Shown: positions 17,750 through 30,800, counted from the first letter of the stretch. The stretch: DNA of 39,754 nucleotides from CAZSNT01 sp964607765 (GCA_964607765.1 CAZSNT010000092.1:1-39754); one strand, 5' to 3'. Numbers and translations: made by a program. The notes: generated by a model not told the origin, from the sequence alone.

Positions 17750-20700
17750 ATGAGTAAAGCACTTCGAGCGTTTTGCCTCGTCCCCTGCCTGCACCTCACA
17801 GTCATCGCGCTTGCCTGCCTCTGCCTGGCGGGCCGCGCTGACGAGACCGCCCTGGTCCTGTCCGGCGCCAAGCCGAACGTTGCGTTGCCGGACGAGGCCG
17901 CGTTCGACTTCGAAACGGCCATGACCGTCGAAGCTTGGGTCTGGCTCGACAGCGGCATCACGGCGCCCAAATGGGAAGCGATTGTGACCAAGGGCGACAC
18001 GGCGTGGGGGCTGACGCGTTACAGCGACACCAACAAGATCAGCTTCCGCACGCACAACGGCCTGCAGATCCACGACCTGGTCGGCCCGATCGAACTGGCC
18101 ACGAATACGTGGTACCACGTCGCCGCCACCTTTGACGGCAGCGCCAAGGCCCTGTATCTGGACGGCGAGGAAATCGCCAACGTGCCCTGGGCCGGCCCCA
18201 TCGCACTGAACGAATTCAATGTGATCCTGGGCGCCAACGAAGAGAAGTCCGGTCGTTCCCTGACCGGGCGCCTGGACACGGTCCGGATCTGGAACGTGGG
18301 CCGCACCGAGGCCCAGGTCCAGGCTGCCATGCGCCGTCGTCTCTACGGCAACGAGACCGGTCTGGTCGGGTGCTGGCGACTCGATGAAGACGCCGCGAGC
18401 ACCGATGCGCTGGACAGCTCGCTGCACGTCGGGGCGGCCAACCCGAGGAATGGCGCGGTCACCACGGACGCAATCCCGAAACGCGTGGCGGGCGTCGCTG
18501 TCGGTGCGCCTTTGTCCGGGAACCGTATGCTCACGTTCAACGGCACGGATGAGCAGATTGTGACCCCGGTCTCACTTGAGTCGCGTTTCGATTTCGCCAG
18601 CACCATGACAGTGGAGTTCTGGCTCTACGTGGAGTCGGTGACCGATGCGTTCGGGCTGCGCGTGCCGCTGGTGTCCAAAGGCAGCGGCGGCTGGGAGCTC
18701 GGAATCAAACCGTCCCGAAAGCTCGAGTTCAACGCGGGCGCCACGCCGCTGCAGAGCACGACGGTGCTCGACCTGGCCACCTGGTACCACGTGGCGGCCG
18801 TGTTCGACAACGGCGCGAAGCACATCTACATCAACGGCGAACTGGACAACACCGCCGCAGGCGCGGGCAACATGGCGACGAACGACCTGCCCGTACGCAT
18901 CGGGCACAGCGGCTGGGTCGTCAGCCCTTACTTCCACGGACGTGCGGACAATGTGCGCATCTGGGGCACGGCCCGAACGGCACGTCAGATCAGCGACAAC
19001 ACGGCACGGCTGATCAACGGTAACGAGCCGGACCTGGTCGGCGCCTGGCAGTTCGACGCGTTCAACGGCAGCTACGCCGCGGACAGCCGCACGGTCATCC
19101 GCGATGCTGCCGACGTCGTGCTTGATTTCACGGCACAGGGACGCGCCGACGCCGGCGTCAATATCTTCGCCAGTCCGCTCACCACGGGCGCGGGACTCGG
19201 CGCGTGCAGGCTCGACGACGACGGCGGCCAGGGACAACTGGCCGTTCTCGGCGCGCTTCACCCCTCCTACTCCGGCTCGGCAGCCGTGTTCAACCGCAGT
19301 TCGCTGGCCGCCACATCGCTCCAACTGATCAGTGGTCAGCCGTTCAATCTGCGTTCAGTCACCATCGCCGACGCACCGGAAACGTCTACCACCACCGACG
19401 CGGAAGTGGCCGGGGCCGATGTGCAGGTCGAAGTCGCCTCTGCGGCGCCCTTTGCGGTTGGGGACACTGTGAGCGTTCGCGACGGCGTAAACGACGAGAC
19501 GAGCATCGCCATCGAGGCGATCGCCGGCAATACACTGACCCTCGATCTGGCCACAGCCAAGCAGGCCGGCGCAGTCGTGGCCATGGTGCAGCCCTCTGTC
19601 GAGATCACGTTCGTCGGTACCAAGGACGATGCTGCCGAGACCGTGATCGAGCAGACGTTCACTGTGACCGGCGGAACGACCAATCCGCAAACGCTCGAGT
19701 TCGTCGGCTTCGACGACATTGTCGAAGTGAGCTGGCGTCGCACCTCGCTGCCGAACAACGCCCGGCTCCTGCACCAGGTCGACAACATCACCATGCGCGT
19801 GGCCGCCTCGACGGCTGCCGGCACGCCTGCCGACGGGCACATGCAGAACATGGACAATCTGAACCGATTCGCGGCCGAGCGCACTTACGACGAGGCGCTG
19901 CGGCCGCAGTACGCCATCAGTCTCGACGGCGCCGCGGACCACCTGCTCGCTCCGCACAACGACGTGTTGAACCTGGACGACCTGACCATCGAGGCATGGA
20001 TCAGACCGACCAACACGGGCACGCGCCAGACGATCCTGCGCAAAGGCGAAGGCGGTTACGCCCTCACCATCGCCGGGGACAACAAGCTGGAGTACTGGGT
20101 CGATGACCAGGCGGCCAATGTCCTCACATCCTCCACGCCGATCACGCCCGATGTGTGGCAGCACGTCGCCGTACGCGTGAACAAGTTCACCGACAAGACC
20201 ACGTTTTTCATCAACGGTGTGCCCGCGGGCACGCACGCCTTCAGCCTCGTGGTCAATAACGCCGAGCAACTCGTCATGGGCCGGAAAGGCCCGAACACTG
20301 CGGCCGAGCACTTCCAGGGCGGCCTGGACGAGGTGCGAGTCTGGAGCTACGCGCGCACCGATGCGGAGATCGCATTCCTGTCCGCACGCCAGCCGGTTAC
20401 CGCGATGACCGGACTGGTCGCGCGCTGGGCCATGAATGACGGGGTCAGCCTGACCGCTGCGGAGTCCGCAACCGGTCTGGACGCACAGTTGGTGAACATG
20501 ACCGGCACGGAATGGCTCTACGGCCCCGACACCTTCACTGCGGACGGACACTATGCCATGACCTTTGCGGCGGCCAGCGCAAACGACTACGTCCAAGCGC
20601 CGAACGGCGCGCTGGCCCTCGCCAGCATGACCGCGCTCACCATCGAGGCCTGGATCCGACCCGAGGAACTCACCCACGACAGCGACCTGAAAGACATCGT

Positions 20701-21856
20701 CCGCAAAGGCAACGACGGCTTCGGGTTGGCGCTGGACAACGGCAACTACCTGCGTTACACGGTCAGCGCCACGAACAGTGACGCGGTCAAATCCTATCTG
20801 GCCGTGCGCAACGACGAGTGGCACCACGTGGCCGTGCGCGTGGACACGGCCACGGATACCACGGAGTTCTTCCGCAACGGCGTGTCCATCGGCACGGTCG
20901 ATGGTGCGACCATCGCGACCAACAACGACCCGTTCGTCATCGGACGCCAGTACAAAGGCACGATCGACGAAGTCCGGGTCTGGTCCGTGGCACGCAGTGA
21001 CGACGAGATCCTCGCCTACGCGTTCCGCCCGCTCCAGGACCTGCCGTGGGGCCTGATCGGGTACTGGCGCTTCGACGACGGGCAGGGCACAGCCGTTGCG
21101 GACAGCGGCCCCAACACGCACGACGGTGTGTTCAACGGGGTCGGCGGAACATGGAGTGCCGGGCACCACCGGCTTGACGACGAGAACGCGTTCTGGGACA
21201 TGGTCGAGTTCCGCAACGACGAGAACTACTCGCGCAACGCGACCAACCCCGGTCTGTGGGTGGGCACGGTCAGCCTGAACGCTGTCAGCGAGATCCGGGG
21301 CGACGATCCGACTGAGACCACAGCCACTGCCCAGACCATGGATTTCCGCATTCTGCTGCACGTGGACACGCACGGAAGCGCGCGGCTCCTCAAGAAAGTC
21401 ACGGCCATGCAGCAGGATCTGACGGATGCCGATGCGCGTGTCGTGCTGCTCACGGACGACTCTTACATCCCGTACTTCTCGGGCATCGTGCGCCGGGAGG
21501 GCAAGATGATAGGCAAACGATTCACTGCCGTAGCTTACGACTTCCCCGGACACGAGCTGGAAATGCTCGGCGGCGTGGGGCCGGGCCTGAGCTGTTCCGG
21601 CAAGATCATGATGCCGCGGCGACACCCCACCAATCCGTACCGGCACAAACGACACCCGGACCACACGCGCGGCTACGACATATTCCGCGAGATCACGGTC
21701 TGGTTCAACCAGACGGGCGACCACCCGGGCTACGGCACGGACACGCTCACCGGCTCCTACCGCGAGAAGGTCACGGGCCTGCACAGGCTCCCGATTTACA
21801 CCGAAGGTTCCATCGAACTGCTGAAAATCAGCGATGTGGAGGTGCTGAATGAATAG
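17750..21856 (+). CDS. Secreted protein with four LamG-like domains
   Basis: Predicted 1368 aa. The start is supported by AAGGA at 17736-17740 (spacing 9). Signal peptide at 1-30 (cleavage near LAGRA). Four LamG/concanavalin-A-like jelly rolls lie at about 33-215, 258-435, 720-900 and 933-1115. Each has the family marks TVEAW or TIEAW, W.HVA..., Y.DG or F.NG, and G..D.VR[IV]W followed by GLVG.W. Residues 551-612 hold a short beta-module (VQVEVASAAPFAVGDTVSV ... NTLTLDL) also present in the giant protein and the GH-like protein. Residues 1145-1368 form a separate C-terminal domain (NPGLWVGTVSLNAVSEI, RILLHVDTHGSARLLKKV). This is a pattern I associate with surface proteins of this bacterial group, function unknown. 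Its stop codon overlaps the next start by 8 bases, so the two proteins are probably made in a fixed ratio. Likely role: carbohydrate or glycoprotein binding at the cell surface. Confidence 0.85.
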   Translation: MSKALRAFCLVPCLHLTVIALACLCLAGRADETALVLSGAKPNVALPDEAAFDFETAMTVEAWVWLDSGITAPKWEAIVTKGDTAWGLTRYSDTNKISFRTHNGLQIHDLVGPIELATNTWYHVAATFDGSAKALYLDGEEIANVPWAGPIALNEFNVILGANEEKSGRSLTGRLDTVRIWNVGRTEAQVQAAMRRRLYGNETGLVGCWRLDEDAASTDALDSSLHVGAANPRNGAVTTDAIPKRVAGVAVGAPLSGNRMLTFNGTDEQIVTPVSLESRFDFASTMTVEFWLYVESVTDAFGLRVPLVSKGSGGWELGIKPSRKLEFNAGATPLQSTTVLDLATWYHVAAVFDNGAKHIYINGELDNTAAGAGNMATNDLPVRIGHSGWVVSPYFHGRADNVRIWGTARTARQISDNTARLINGNEPDLVGAWQFDAFNGSYAADSRTVIRDAADVVLDFTAQGRADAGVNIFASPLTTGAGLGACRLDDDGGQGQLAVLGALHPSYSGSAAVFNRSSLAATSLQLISGQPFNLRSVTIADAPETSTTTDAEVAGADVQVEVASAAPFAVGDTVSVRDGVNDETSIAIEAIAGNTLTLDLATAKQAGAVVAMVQPSVEITFVGTKDDAAETVIEQTFTVTGGTTNPQTLEFVGFDDIVEVSWRRTSLPNNARLLHQVDNITMRVAASTAAGTPADGHMQNMDNLNRFAAERTYDEALRPQYAISLDGAADHLLAPHNDVLNLDDLTIEAWIRPTNTGTRQTILRKGEGGYALTIAGDNKLEYWVDDQAANVLTSSTPITPDVWQHVAVRVNKFTDKTTFFINGVPAGTHAFSLVVNNAEQLVMGRKGPNTAAEHFQGGLDEVRVWSYARTDAEIAFLSARQPVTAMTGLVARWAMNDGVSLTAAESATGLDAQLVNMTGTEWLYGPDTFTADGHYAMTFAAASANDYVQAPNGALALASMTALTIEAWIRPEELTHDSDLKDIVRKGNDGFGLALDNGNYLRYTVSATNSDAVKSYLAVRNDEWHHVAVRVDTATDTTEFFRNGVSIGTVDGATIATNNDPFVIGRQYKGTIDEVRVWSVARSDDEILAYAFRPLQDLPWGLIGYWRFDDGQGTAVADSGPNTHDGVFNGVGGTWSAGHHRLDDENAFWDMVEFRNDENYSRNATNPGLWVGTVSLNAVSEIRGDDPTETTATAQTMDFRILLHVDTHGSARLLKKVTAMQQDLTDADARVVLLTDDSYIPYFSGIVRREGKMIGKRFTAVAYDFPGHELEMLGGVGPGLSCSGKIMMPRRHPTNPYRHKRHPDHTRGYDIFREITVWFNQTGDHPGYGTDTLTGSYREKVTGLHRLPIYTEGSIELLKISDVEVLNE
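21838..21842 (+). promoter_or_regulatory. Shine-Dalgarno of the giant gene, inside the LamG gene
   Basis: GGAGG lies 6 bases before the ATG at 21849, within the last codons of the LamG gene. The junction is ATGAATAG, giving an 8-base overlap that is typical of translational coupling. Confidence 0.75.
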
Positions 21857-24800
21857 GCGACCCGACACTGCTCAGCACATTCAGGCTGCCACGGCGATGC
21901 GCGGAGGCGGAAACGGCCCGTGCGAGGCGTTGATTGTGCACGATCGGAGGCGCGGCCGCGGCTCGTGGCTGCGTGGCATGGTCCTGTTCTGTGCAGCGTT
22001 GCTGACGGCGGAAACCACGCATGCCATCGAGAGCTTCCTCGTAGCCAAGTTGAACCACGAGTTCGTCCAGAGCGCCGTGGGCAGAGACGGTACCATCTAC
22101 GTATTGTCCGAGTACAACAACGACAGCTATCTGGTGCGCTACGACCGCAATGGTACGCCTGTTTCCTCCCCGCTCAAGGTCAGCGACTACCGGCCCAAGC
22201 GTTTCGTATACGCGCAGCACAAGCTCGAAGCGGACAAGGACCGGCTCTACGTGGCCGTGGAAGCCGGCAGCAGTGACCAACTGCTGAAGTGCACGCTCGA
22301 CTGCAAGGTCGAGTCCAGCAGAGACACGGACAACAACCATGAAGTGACGGATATCGCCTACTCGCCGGACGAGGATGAGATCATTATTTACGGTGAGGAC
22401 AGCTCGCTACGCGTCATTCCCTACTCATCGTCTCTGGTCAGGCAGTCCGGGCTGTACTGGGGCAGCAGCAGCAAGTACGACGCGAAGAACGTCACCACGG
22501 ACGCCACGGGCCAGATCTACGCGGGGTACACCGACGATGCCAACGTACTCATCGCCAAACTGAACGCGGACGTGGACGACAAGATCAAAGACGTCACGTA
22601 CGACGTTGGCGGCATCAGTTCCGACGAATCGATGAACGCAGTTCAGTACACGAACGGGTTCGTGTACGCCGGCGGGTTCTTCAAGTACGAGGGCAACGTG
22701 GAGTGGACGTGGGGCGAAGGCATGACGAGCGAGACGCTCTACGACGGGTTGCTGATCCGCTTCGACACAAACCTGGCCAACGCCGAAGCCGCGGCGGTCC
22801 GGGGCACTAACATCCGCGTCGTTGATCTGTCGGCTGATCCGGAGGGCAATATCTACGCGGTGGGCACCATGGCGGAAGGGCAGGCCATGTTCCTGCACGG
22901 CGCCCAGGATGTACCCAAACCGGATTCGGACGAAGAGGATCAGCTGCTGTACGCCAAGTACGGGGCTCCCGGCAACGGCCTCTTCGTGGCCAAGCTTGAC
23001 AAGGACCTGCAGTGGAAGTGGGTGCTGCTGCCCACAGAGATCATGCCCACCCAGGTCAAAGGCATAGCGGTGGAATGGAACGAGGTGAACCAGAAGCTGA
23101 TGGTGTCCGGCTCGATCCACGGCGAGATGAAGCTGGGCACGACGACCGTAGGACACCTCGGTGAGTGGTCCGGTTTCCTGGCCGTGGTCAACAAAGACGG
23201 GAGCATGGCGGACAAAGTGCGGCTCGAGATCCGTGCCGAGGCCAACGTCACCAAGGACGACAGCGACGCCATGCAGGTCCGCCAGGACGTGGAGAAGATG
23301 CTCAGCCCCGTCCTGCCCTACCGCGGCGATGATGTGGACCTGATCAAAGGCTCGGAAGTCCTCGCTTCGGTGCCGGAGTTGCTCTACTTCGATGCGAATG
23401 ACGAGATCATCCGGCATCCGAACGAGCCGGAGAAATCCCCGCCCACCGAGCAACAGATCCGCAACCTCGCCGAGAAACGTTTCGAGTCCACGGGTTATGC
23501 GGTGGAAGACGAACCGATCCAGGGCTCGGCGTCAAGCTACAAATTCGAGATTCAGGACGACACGGCGCTGGTGTTCACCTGGGACGTGGACTACTCCCTG
23601 ATCGTCAGCCACAACCTGGACGGGACGCAGGGCGTGCTCGACTCCGAGGCATCGGGCAACCCGGATCCCGTGGTCAAGAAACACTGGATCCCCGCTCAGG
23701 AGATCATCACGGCCGAGATCGACGGCATTGTCGACGATGTCGATGTGGACAACGTCGGGCGACGTTTCGTGCCTTACGCCTACTGGGCCGGCGGCGCGTC
23801 CGACCCCTACAACAAGAGCACCGGTCAGGGCAACATCCTCGGCGAAGTACCGCCAGTCACGATCACGACCAGCGGGGGCACGCTCGGCGGCAATGCCCGA
23901 GCGACGCTGCCGTCTTCCGAGGAGACCCACGACAGACTGCTGTTCCGCTCCACCAACCCCGGCTCGGGAGCCAACGGGCAGCGGATCGTCTATTCGGATG
24001 CCGGTGGCAACACGGATACGGCCGATGTAGCGCCGTTCGACGGAACCACGCTCACCATCAGCCTGAACGAGGCGTACACAACGGCGAGCACTGTGATGAG
24101 TTCGGTGAACGCCGCCGCGGACGCCTCGCCCTTCGAAGTGGAACTCATGACCGGCAGCGACGGCTCAGCCCCGATCTTCCTGCACGGCGGCCAGTCTGTG
24201 GCGCTGCAGGGCGGCGACGATGGCGTGACGGCCTCCACGATCGTGCCCGACGCCACGTCCTTCAGCATCACGCGCAACGATGTGGGCGGCGAAGTCCTCG
24301 TCACGTTTGTGGAGGCCACTGGCGCAACGCCCGTCGGCGCCTATTTCACCGAGGACGAGAACAAGCTCTGGATCAGTGTCGAGCTCGGTACCACCACGCT
24401 CGGGGATGTGGAGACGGACGTCAACAACCTCGAGGGCGGCGAGCTTTTCGGAGCCGTGGTCGCCGCCGCGGACGAAGCCGAGGTGATTGACGTCCTGCCC
24501 GTGGATGTGACCATGGCAAAAGAGGAAGAGAGTGTCACCCCGGGCGTCCTGGCAGACTACACGATCGAGTTCACGGCCGTGGACGTCGGGACGGACGGCA
24601 ACGACATCGAGATCGAATACGAGACGTACGACAGCTGGCTCGACCCGTCGCCGGTCAGGGTCCAGACCGTGGGCGACCTCGTGACCCTGCGACTCAACGA
24701 GTTCCACAACCCCACGGTCGACGACGTCTTGGCCGCAGTCAACGAGAAAGGCGCCAACAACGCGCCCCTCTACACCATCACCGGTGCCCTGGGAACCAAC

Positions 24801-27800
24801 GTGGACGGCATCACTCAGATGCCCGCAGCCATCGACCTGCCGGCGAACCCGACGCCTTTGGTCGGCGGCCGCGCCCCGAGAGCTGCCGAGGCGGAGTTCA
24901 CCATCGACCACTCCGACCATTCCGAGCTGGTCCTGGAGGCCAACGAACTGGGCGAACGCGTCTATATCGAGGCCGAGCAGGTGGAGGCGATCCTGCGCGG
25001 CGTCACGTTCAAGACAGTTGATGACGGCAGTGTGACCGGGGACAGCGCCGAGGTCGACTACGACTTCGGGAGCACACTGACCGTGAGAATCGACGCCGGC
25101 ACCACCAGCCTGGGCAAAGCGATCGAGGCCGTCAACAACCACGCCAAGGCCAAACAGGTATTCGCCGCCAAGGCAGCCGATGACAGCGACGGGACAGGCC
25201 TCCTCACGCCCGCTATGGATGTGACCGCCGGTGGAAGGCCCAATACCGCCGACACGGCCGCGTACATGGTCGAACGCCTCGACGGCGTGGTATTCGAAGC
25301 CGTGGGAGAATCGGACATTGAGATCCAGTTCCTGCAAGTGGACGTGGAGGACCCGACCCCGGTCTACGACGCGGGCGAGAAACGCCTCACGCTCAACGTC
25401 GTACTTGACCAGACGACCCTCGGCGATATTCAGCAGCGCGCCGTGACTGCCTTGGACGGAGACGGCAAGCCCCTGTTCACGGCGGTCGCGCTGACCGAGG
25501 ACACCAGCCCGGACCAGGTCGCGTTCCCCGATCCCGCGAACCTGAGCCTGCAGTTCGCCGGCGGCAGCCTGTCGCGCCGTGCCTTCCTGGCCTTCAATCC
25601 GCCCGGGACCGACAACGAACTCACCTTTGTTGCCAAGCAGATGGGCACGCACGGCAACAATTACCGCATCAAACTCGTGGAAGACGCGACAGTTGCAGAA
25701 GACAGCCCACGGATCTCGTTCAGCGGGGATGTGGTGACCATCACACACTCACCGGATGGGGCGACCATCAACAGCGTGCGGGAAGCGATCGAGAACTACG
25801 CCAAGACAGAGCCATCATTCCCCATCGAGGTGTCCCGGGAGACGTTCTACGTGTTCCCCGCCCTGGAGGACCGACAGAAGGTGCGCCAGTTCGTGATGGA
25901 CCGGCCGGCCACGATCACCTACGAGTGGAAGACGCAGTACAGCCTCCAGATGAGCACGACGAGCAGCAAGTCCGCCGCACTGCCGTACGTGCAGATACAG
26001 GTACCGAAGGGATACCAGAGCGACAGTTCGGGGTCCGGCGAGTTCTGGTATGACGCGGGCAGTCACGTCAAGATCGGCGGACGCTACCGCAGCGGCAAGC
26101 AGCAGTTGCGGGGTTGGAACGCAGGTACGGGTCACATGGACGTGAACGGCTCGATCCACGACTTGAGGGAGAAGGAGACCATCAACGGTTACGAATACCG
26201 CATGGCCGAGATCCAATCCCTGAAGTACGGCACCGTCGTGCAGTGGGACTACGGCGACCGGATATTCGACCAGCGCATCACCATTGGGAACCCCGTCAAC
26301 AAAGAGATGATCAAGGCGGCGGCGGCCCTTCCGAGCAACGACAATGAGTATCTCCAGCTCACGGTCTACACGGACACGAAGGCGGATACGGTCACCGTCG
26401 TCAGCGGCCCGCCGGGGACACTCGGCGACAATGTCCAGATCTGGGACGACGTGGCCGACCTGTTCTACCCGTTGCGGCCGTCGGTGTACCAGATTGAGTG
26501 GGCGACCAGTGACCCGGATCACATTGTCATCGCCCGCGTGACGGCCGGCTACCCGGACGCGCCCGTGCCCAACACGCTGTCGTACAGAATCACGTTGACC
26601 GCCGATGGCATCGAGCTGCGGCACCACACTGTCAGTGACACAGGCGGGGCGTTGCGCGAACCATTCGCACTGCTGTCGGAGAAGGCGGGACACAACCCGG
26701 TCCTCGACCAGTTGCGGGTGAAGTTCCCGGACAGTGGCGGCTCGCTCAACGAGGCCACCGTCACCTACCAGGACAACCTTCTGACCATCTCGATCAACCA
26801 CGGCAAGACGACCGGCGAGACCATTGTGGATGCCATCAACGCTTGCGCGAACTGCCCGTACACGGCCGACACAGTGGGCGTGAGGACGCTGCCTCTGGGC
26901 GATCGGTTCAAAGGTGATCCCGCCAGTTGGACGCACGTCACCAAAGTGGTGAACGGCGTTGCGGACATCGCGCCTGTCAATCTCGAGCCGTCGGCAAAGG
27001 ACGCGTTCCAGTTCCTGGAGCTGGGCTATTCTCAGTCCCGAGCACTCGTCGCCGAGTCCAAGTTCACCGCGGCAGCCACCGGATACTCCACACTGGTGTT
27101 CTCCGTCAACGAGAGCGGCATAGGCAAGGGCGATCTGAGCGAGGAGAAACTGCACGTGCGCACGGTACGCACGGAGCTGTGGAGTGAGAGCCTGGTCCAC
27201 GACGCGGCCGTCGTCGGAACGAAGGTAACCAGCGCCTACGACACGGCCGGGCTGGGCACGGGCGCTGTGGTCCACGCCAAGTCGCGCTACAACATTTACG
27301 TCCACGACCGCCTCGAGCCATCCGGCCCGATCTTCCCGGTCAACCAGCACTTCACTGGCGACCCCGAGGACGACTTGGTGGTTGTGTGGTACCGCAACTA
27401 CCTGTACGAGCCGCAGATCAACTGGCCGTACCAGACCGTGCAGTACGCCGTCACGTGGCCGCCCACGGACACCAGCAACGGCTACGATCGCATCGTCATC
27501 GCCAGCAGTCTCGGCAGCGAGGGCAAGAAGTGGGTCAGTGACGACGATCTGACCGCGGGCACAGCGCCGGAGGAGCAGGACGTGTACGATCCCGAGCTGT
27601 TCGGGGACATCACGGTCTACGTTCAGGATGACCCGGCCTTCGGCGGCTACAACCCGAACGAAGAACACGCGCTGACGGCCAGTTCCTTCCTGTCGCGGGC
27701 CGATCCCAACCCCCCGCAGGCCGCGTTCGCGCTGCGCAACGACCTGAACACCATCGACCACGACAGCACGTACACCTCGGACCCGTTCGTACTCGTGCAG

Positions 27801-30800
27801 TACCGCGACCTGATCTCGGACGAGTGGAACATGCGCATCTACAAGGTCGAGAAGTACGACACACGTGACGTCTACGAGTTCACCATCCCGAACATCGACT
27901 TCACCTACAGCTACATGTTCGAGCTGCCCACGCGCGCCGGCGAGATCATTCTGGCGCCGCATCCCCTGGACATCGTCATCGGCGCCCTGCCCCCGACCGC
28001 CACCTACGGCGTGGATCTGGACCCGCCCGCGAACGCACCGGAGACCAAACAGAAAGTCTACTTCGAAGACCACAAAGGCTGGTGCTGGTCGCGCTCGGGC
28101 GACAGCGATGAGTCGGACGGCCTGGACGACGCACGCTGCACCGTGCACTTCTTCTACCCGCTGCAGCCGTCGTTCTACTACGTGGAGGACCATGACAAGG
28201 ACGGGAGCGCCCAGACCCCGGGTGAACCCGTGCCCTGGCTCCCACCCGCAGGCGTGTCCGCCACGCAGGCCGCATCCACTGCCCTCACGCAGAACGTCGA
28301 CGCCGGCGTGGCCGTACAGGTTACCGTTGCCAGCACAGCCGGCCTGGACGTGGGGGACTACGTGGGCATAGCCGACGGCGAACGTAGCGAGTTCGGGCTG
28401 CGTATCACCAAGATCGAAGGCCAGGTTCTCACTATAGAACGGATGTTCCTCGAGAAAAGGAGCGGGGCCGAGCTGTCCCTGCGCCATTCGCCCGTGGCCG
28501 TGACATACACCTCGGTGTGGCCCGATGATGTGGCTACGCTCAAGGTGGGGGAAACCCTGACCTACAGCGGCGGCGAATTCCGGGCCGACCACCCGGTCTC
28601 GCGCAACAAGTACGGGGACGAATTCACCACGCCGGGGCTGCCGGGCGTCCTGGCCTGGGCTGCGGGAGAGATCGTCTTCGATTCCGAGAACCCGCCGCTG
28701 GACAGCAGTGTGATGGGCTCGGACTACACGGCCAGACTCTTCCCCGCAATGTCCACACGCCAAGTCCCGCTGAGTACGGCTGACTACGAACTGTCGTCGA
28801 ATCTGCTGCCGGCCAGCGGCAACATCATTGTCGACGAGGCCAGGTACTACTTCAAGGGACTGTCCGCATCGCTGCAGAAACGCGTGTTCTACGATCCGCT
28901 GTTCCAGAAGCTGGGCGTGTTCGGCATACTGAACGACAGAGTGCTGGGCGACGCGACGCTGACCGCTGCCCCGCCCGCGGTCTACGTGCTCGAACCCAAC
29001 ATCCTCACTCCCGGCGAACGTGACGAAATCCTCGCCCTCTCCGAGAACACGAAGTGGAAAGACGCCGTCAAGGCCCTGTATAACCTGACCCGTGACCCGA
29101 AAGAGGTCGTGGCGGACGGGGCGCAGGCGGACGGCTGGTACGCAGGTCTGCAGCTGGATCCGGGCACCAAAGAGATCGAGCAGGAACAGGCTCTGGGCGT
29201 CGGCCTGGCCGTGGTCGCCAATCCCGGCCTGCTCAAGCCTGCGGCCACGCCCGGCGTGCGCTACGTGACCTTGGCCGAGAACAACCACGAGGACCTGGGC
29301 GCCGCGCCCGTGTCCCTGCACATCATCCGCGTCGTGGTCGGCGACAAGAACACGCCGCAGAACAACCCCAACGGCCTGACCGCGGAGCACTTCCGCTACC
29401 GCGGCGCGCTCAAAACCGTACTCTCGGACAATGTGTTCGACGAGAAGATCATCGTGCGCCACACTGCCGATTTCGGCGGGTTCGCCGATGACCTTACCTT
29501 CGAGTGGTATTACCGGGGCGAGGACGGCACCACCGCGCTGCTGCCCGATCAGGAACCGGCCAAGTGGCTCATGTTCCCCGTCGCCGACCAGGGCGTGGGC
29601 AAGTACCAAATCAGCCTTGAAGGCACGGGGCCGGTGATCATTCGGGACAATTGGTTCTTCATGCGCTACCGACACAACGAGGAGCGCTTCCCGGAAGACC
29701 CCGCGCCTCCCAACGACGTGGCGCCCTACCAGTGGGTCGGCGCCGGCAATTCGCGCCCACCCGACGACGGCGAACTGCCCGAGGAAACCTACCTGCCGCA
29801 GTTGGTCATGGGCTGGGTTAAGCGCGTTCTGGACGCCATCAACCCCTACGAAGCCAGGATCAAGGACTTCAAGAACAACGAGGCCCCCGCCACGTACGTA
29901 GACATGATCCAACAGCTCGGGCAACGCTACGAAGGTCCGGTGGCGCTCAACCCGGACAAAGACGTCATCGAAAACGTGGGTCTCATCGAGCTGTACACCA
30001 CGGTCATGGAGCGTGCCAAGAGCCTGAGTATCGACCTGGCCACACCGGTAACCGACGGCGCGGTGTGTAATGCCATCCAGCTCGCCTCGACGCGCCTCGC
30101 CGACTTCTACATGCTGCTCGGCAACGAAGCGTATGCCGACGCCCTCGACCCCACGATCGGGTTCGGCAGCGAGAACATAGAGTACGGACATATGGCACCG
30201 GCCATCTTCACGTTCCAGAACCAGCTCGACACACTGCTGGACGAGGAACTGTCGCTGCTGCGCGGCAACGACGAATACCACGCACGCCCCGTCTACAACC
30301 GCCTGTTCTGGAACTTCACCAAGGGCGAGGGCGAAGCCGCCTACGCCCTGTCATACAACATTGCCGACGTGACCGCGGACGGGTTCATCGACGAGTACGA
30401 TGCCATGGTCATGTTCCCCCAGGGACACGGCGATGCCTGGGGCCATTACCTCACCGCGATCAAGACGCAGTACGACCTGCTCCAGCACTCCTTCTTCAAC
30501 TGGCAGCAGCGCTCGGAGTTCTACAACCTGATGGACATCGTCCTCGACGTGGACTACCGCGACGAGCGCAAGTTCGCCCAGATCGCGGCCGCGCGGGCCC
30601 GGGCCGGCAAGGCCGTCGTGGACTCGACGTACCGCGACCGCTACGTCGAGGATCCGGCTGGGCAATGGCAGGGCTACACGGACACGGACGAAGACCGTGC
30701 CTGGGGCGTGGAAGGCTGGGCTCGCAGAGCGGGACAGGGCGCGATGTTCGACTGGCTCGCCGCCAATGCCCTGATCCCGGCCGAGTACCCGGACCCCGAA

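Noticed and set aside
16375..17750. CDI immunity gene after TpsA
   Set aside because: The only gene here (16576-17550) is an exported GWN-module protein, not a small cytoplasmic immunity protein.
25815..30281. 1488-codon minus-strand frame opposite the giant gene
   Set aside because: Antisense shadow. The plus frame is continuous through it and has recognisable motifs on both sides.
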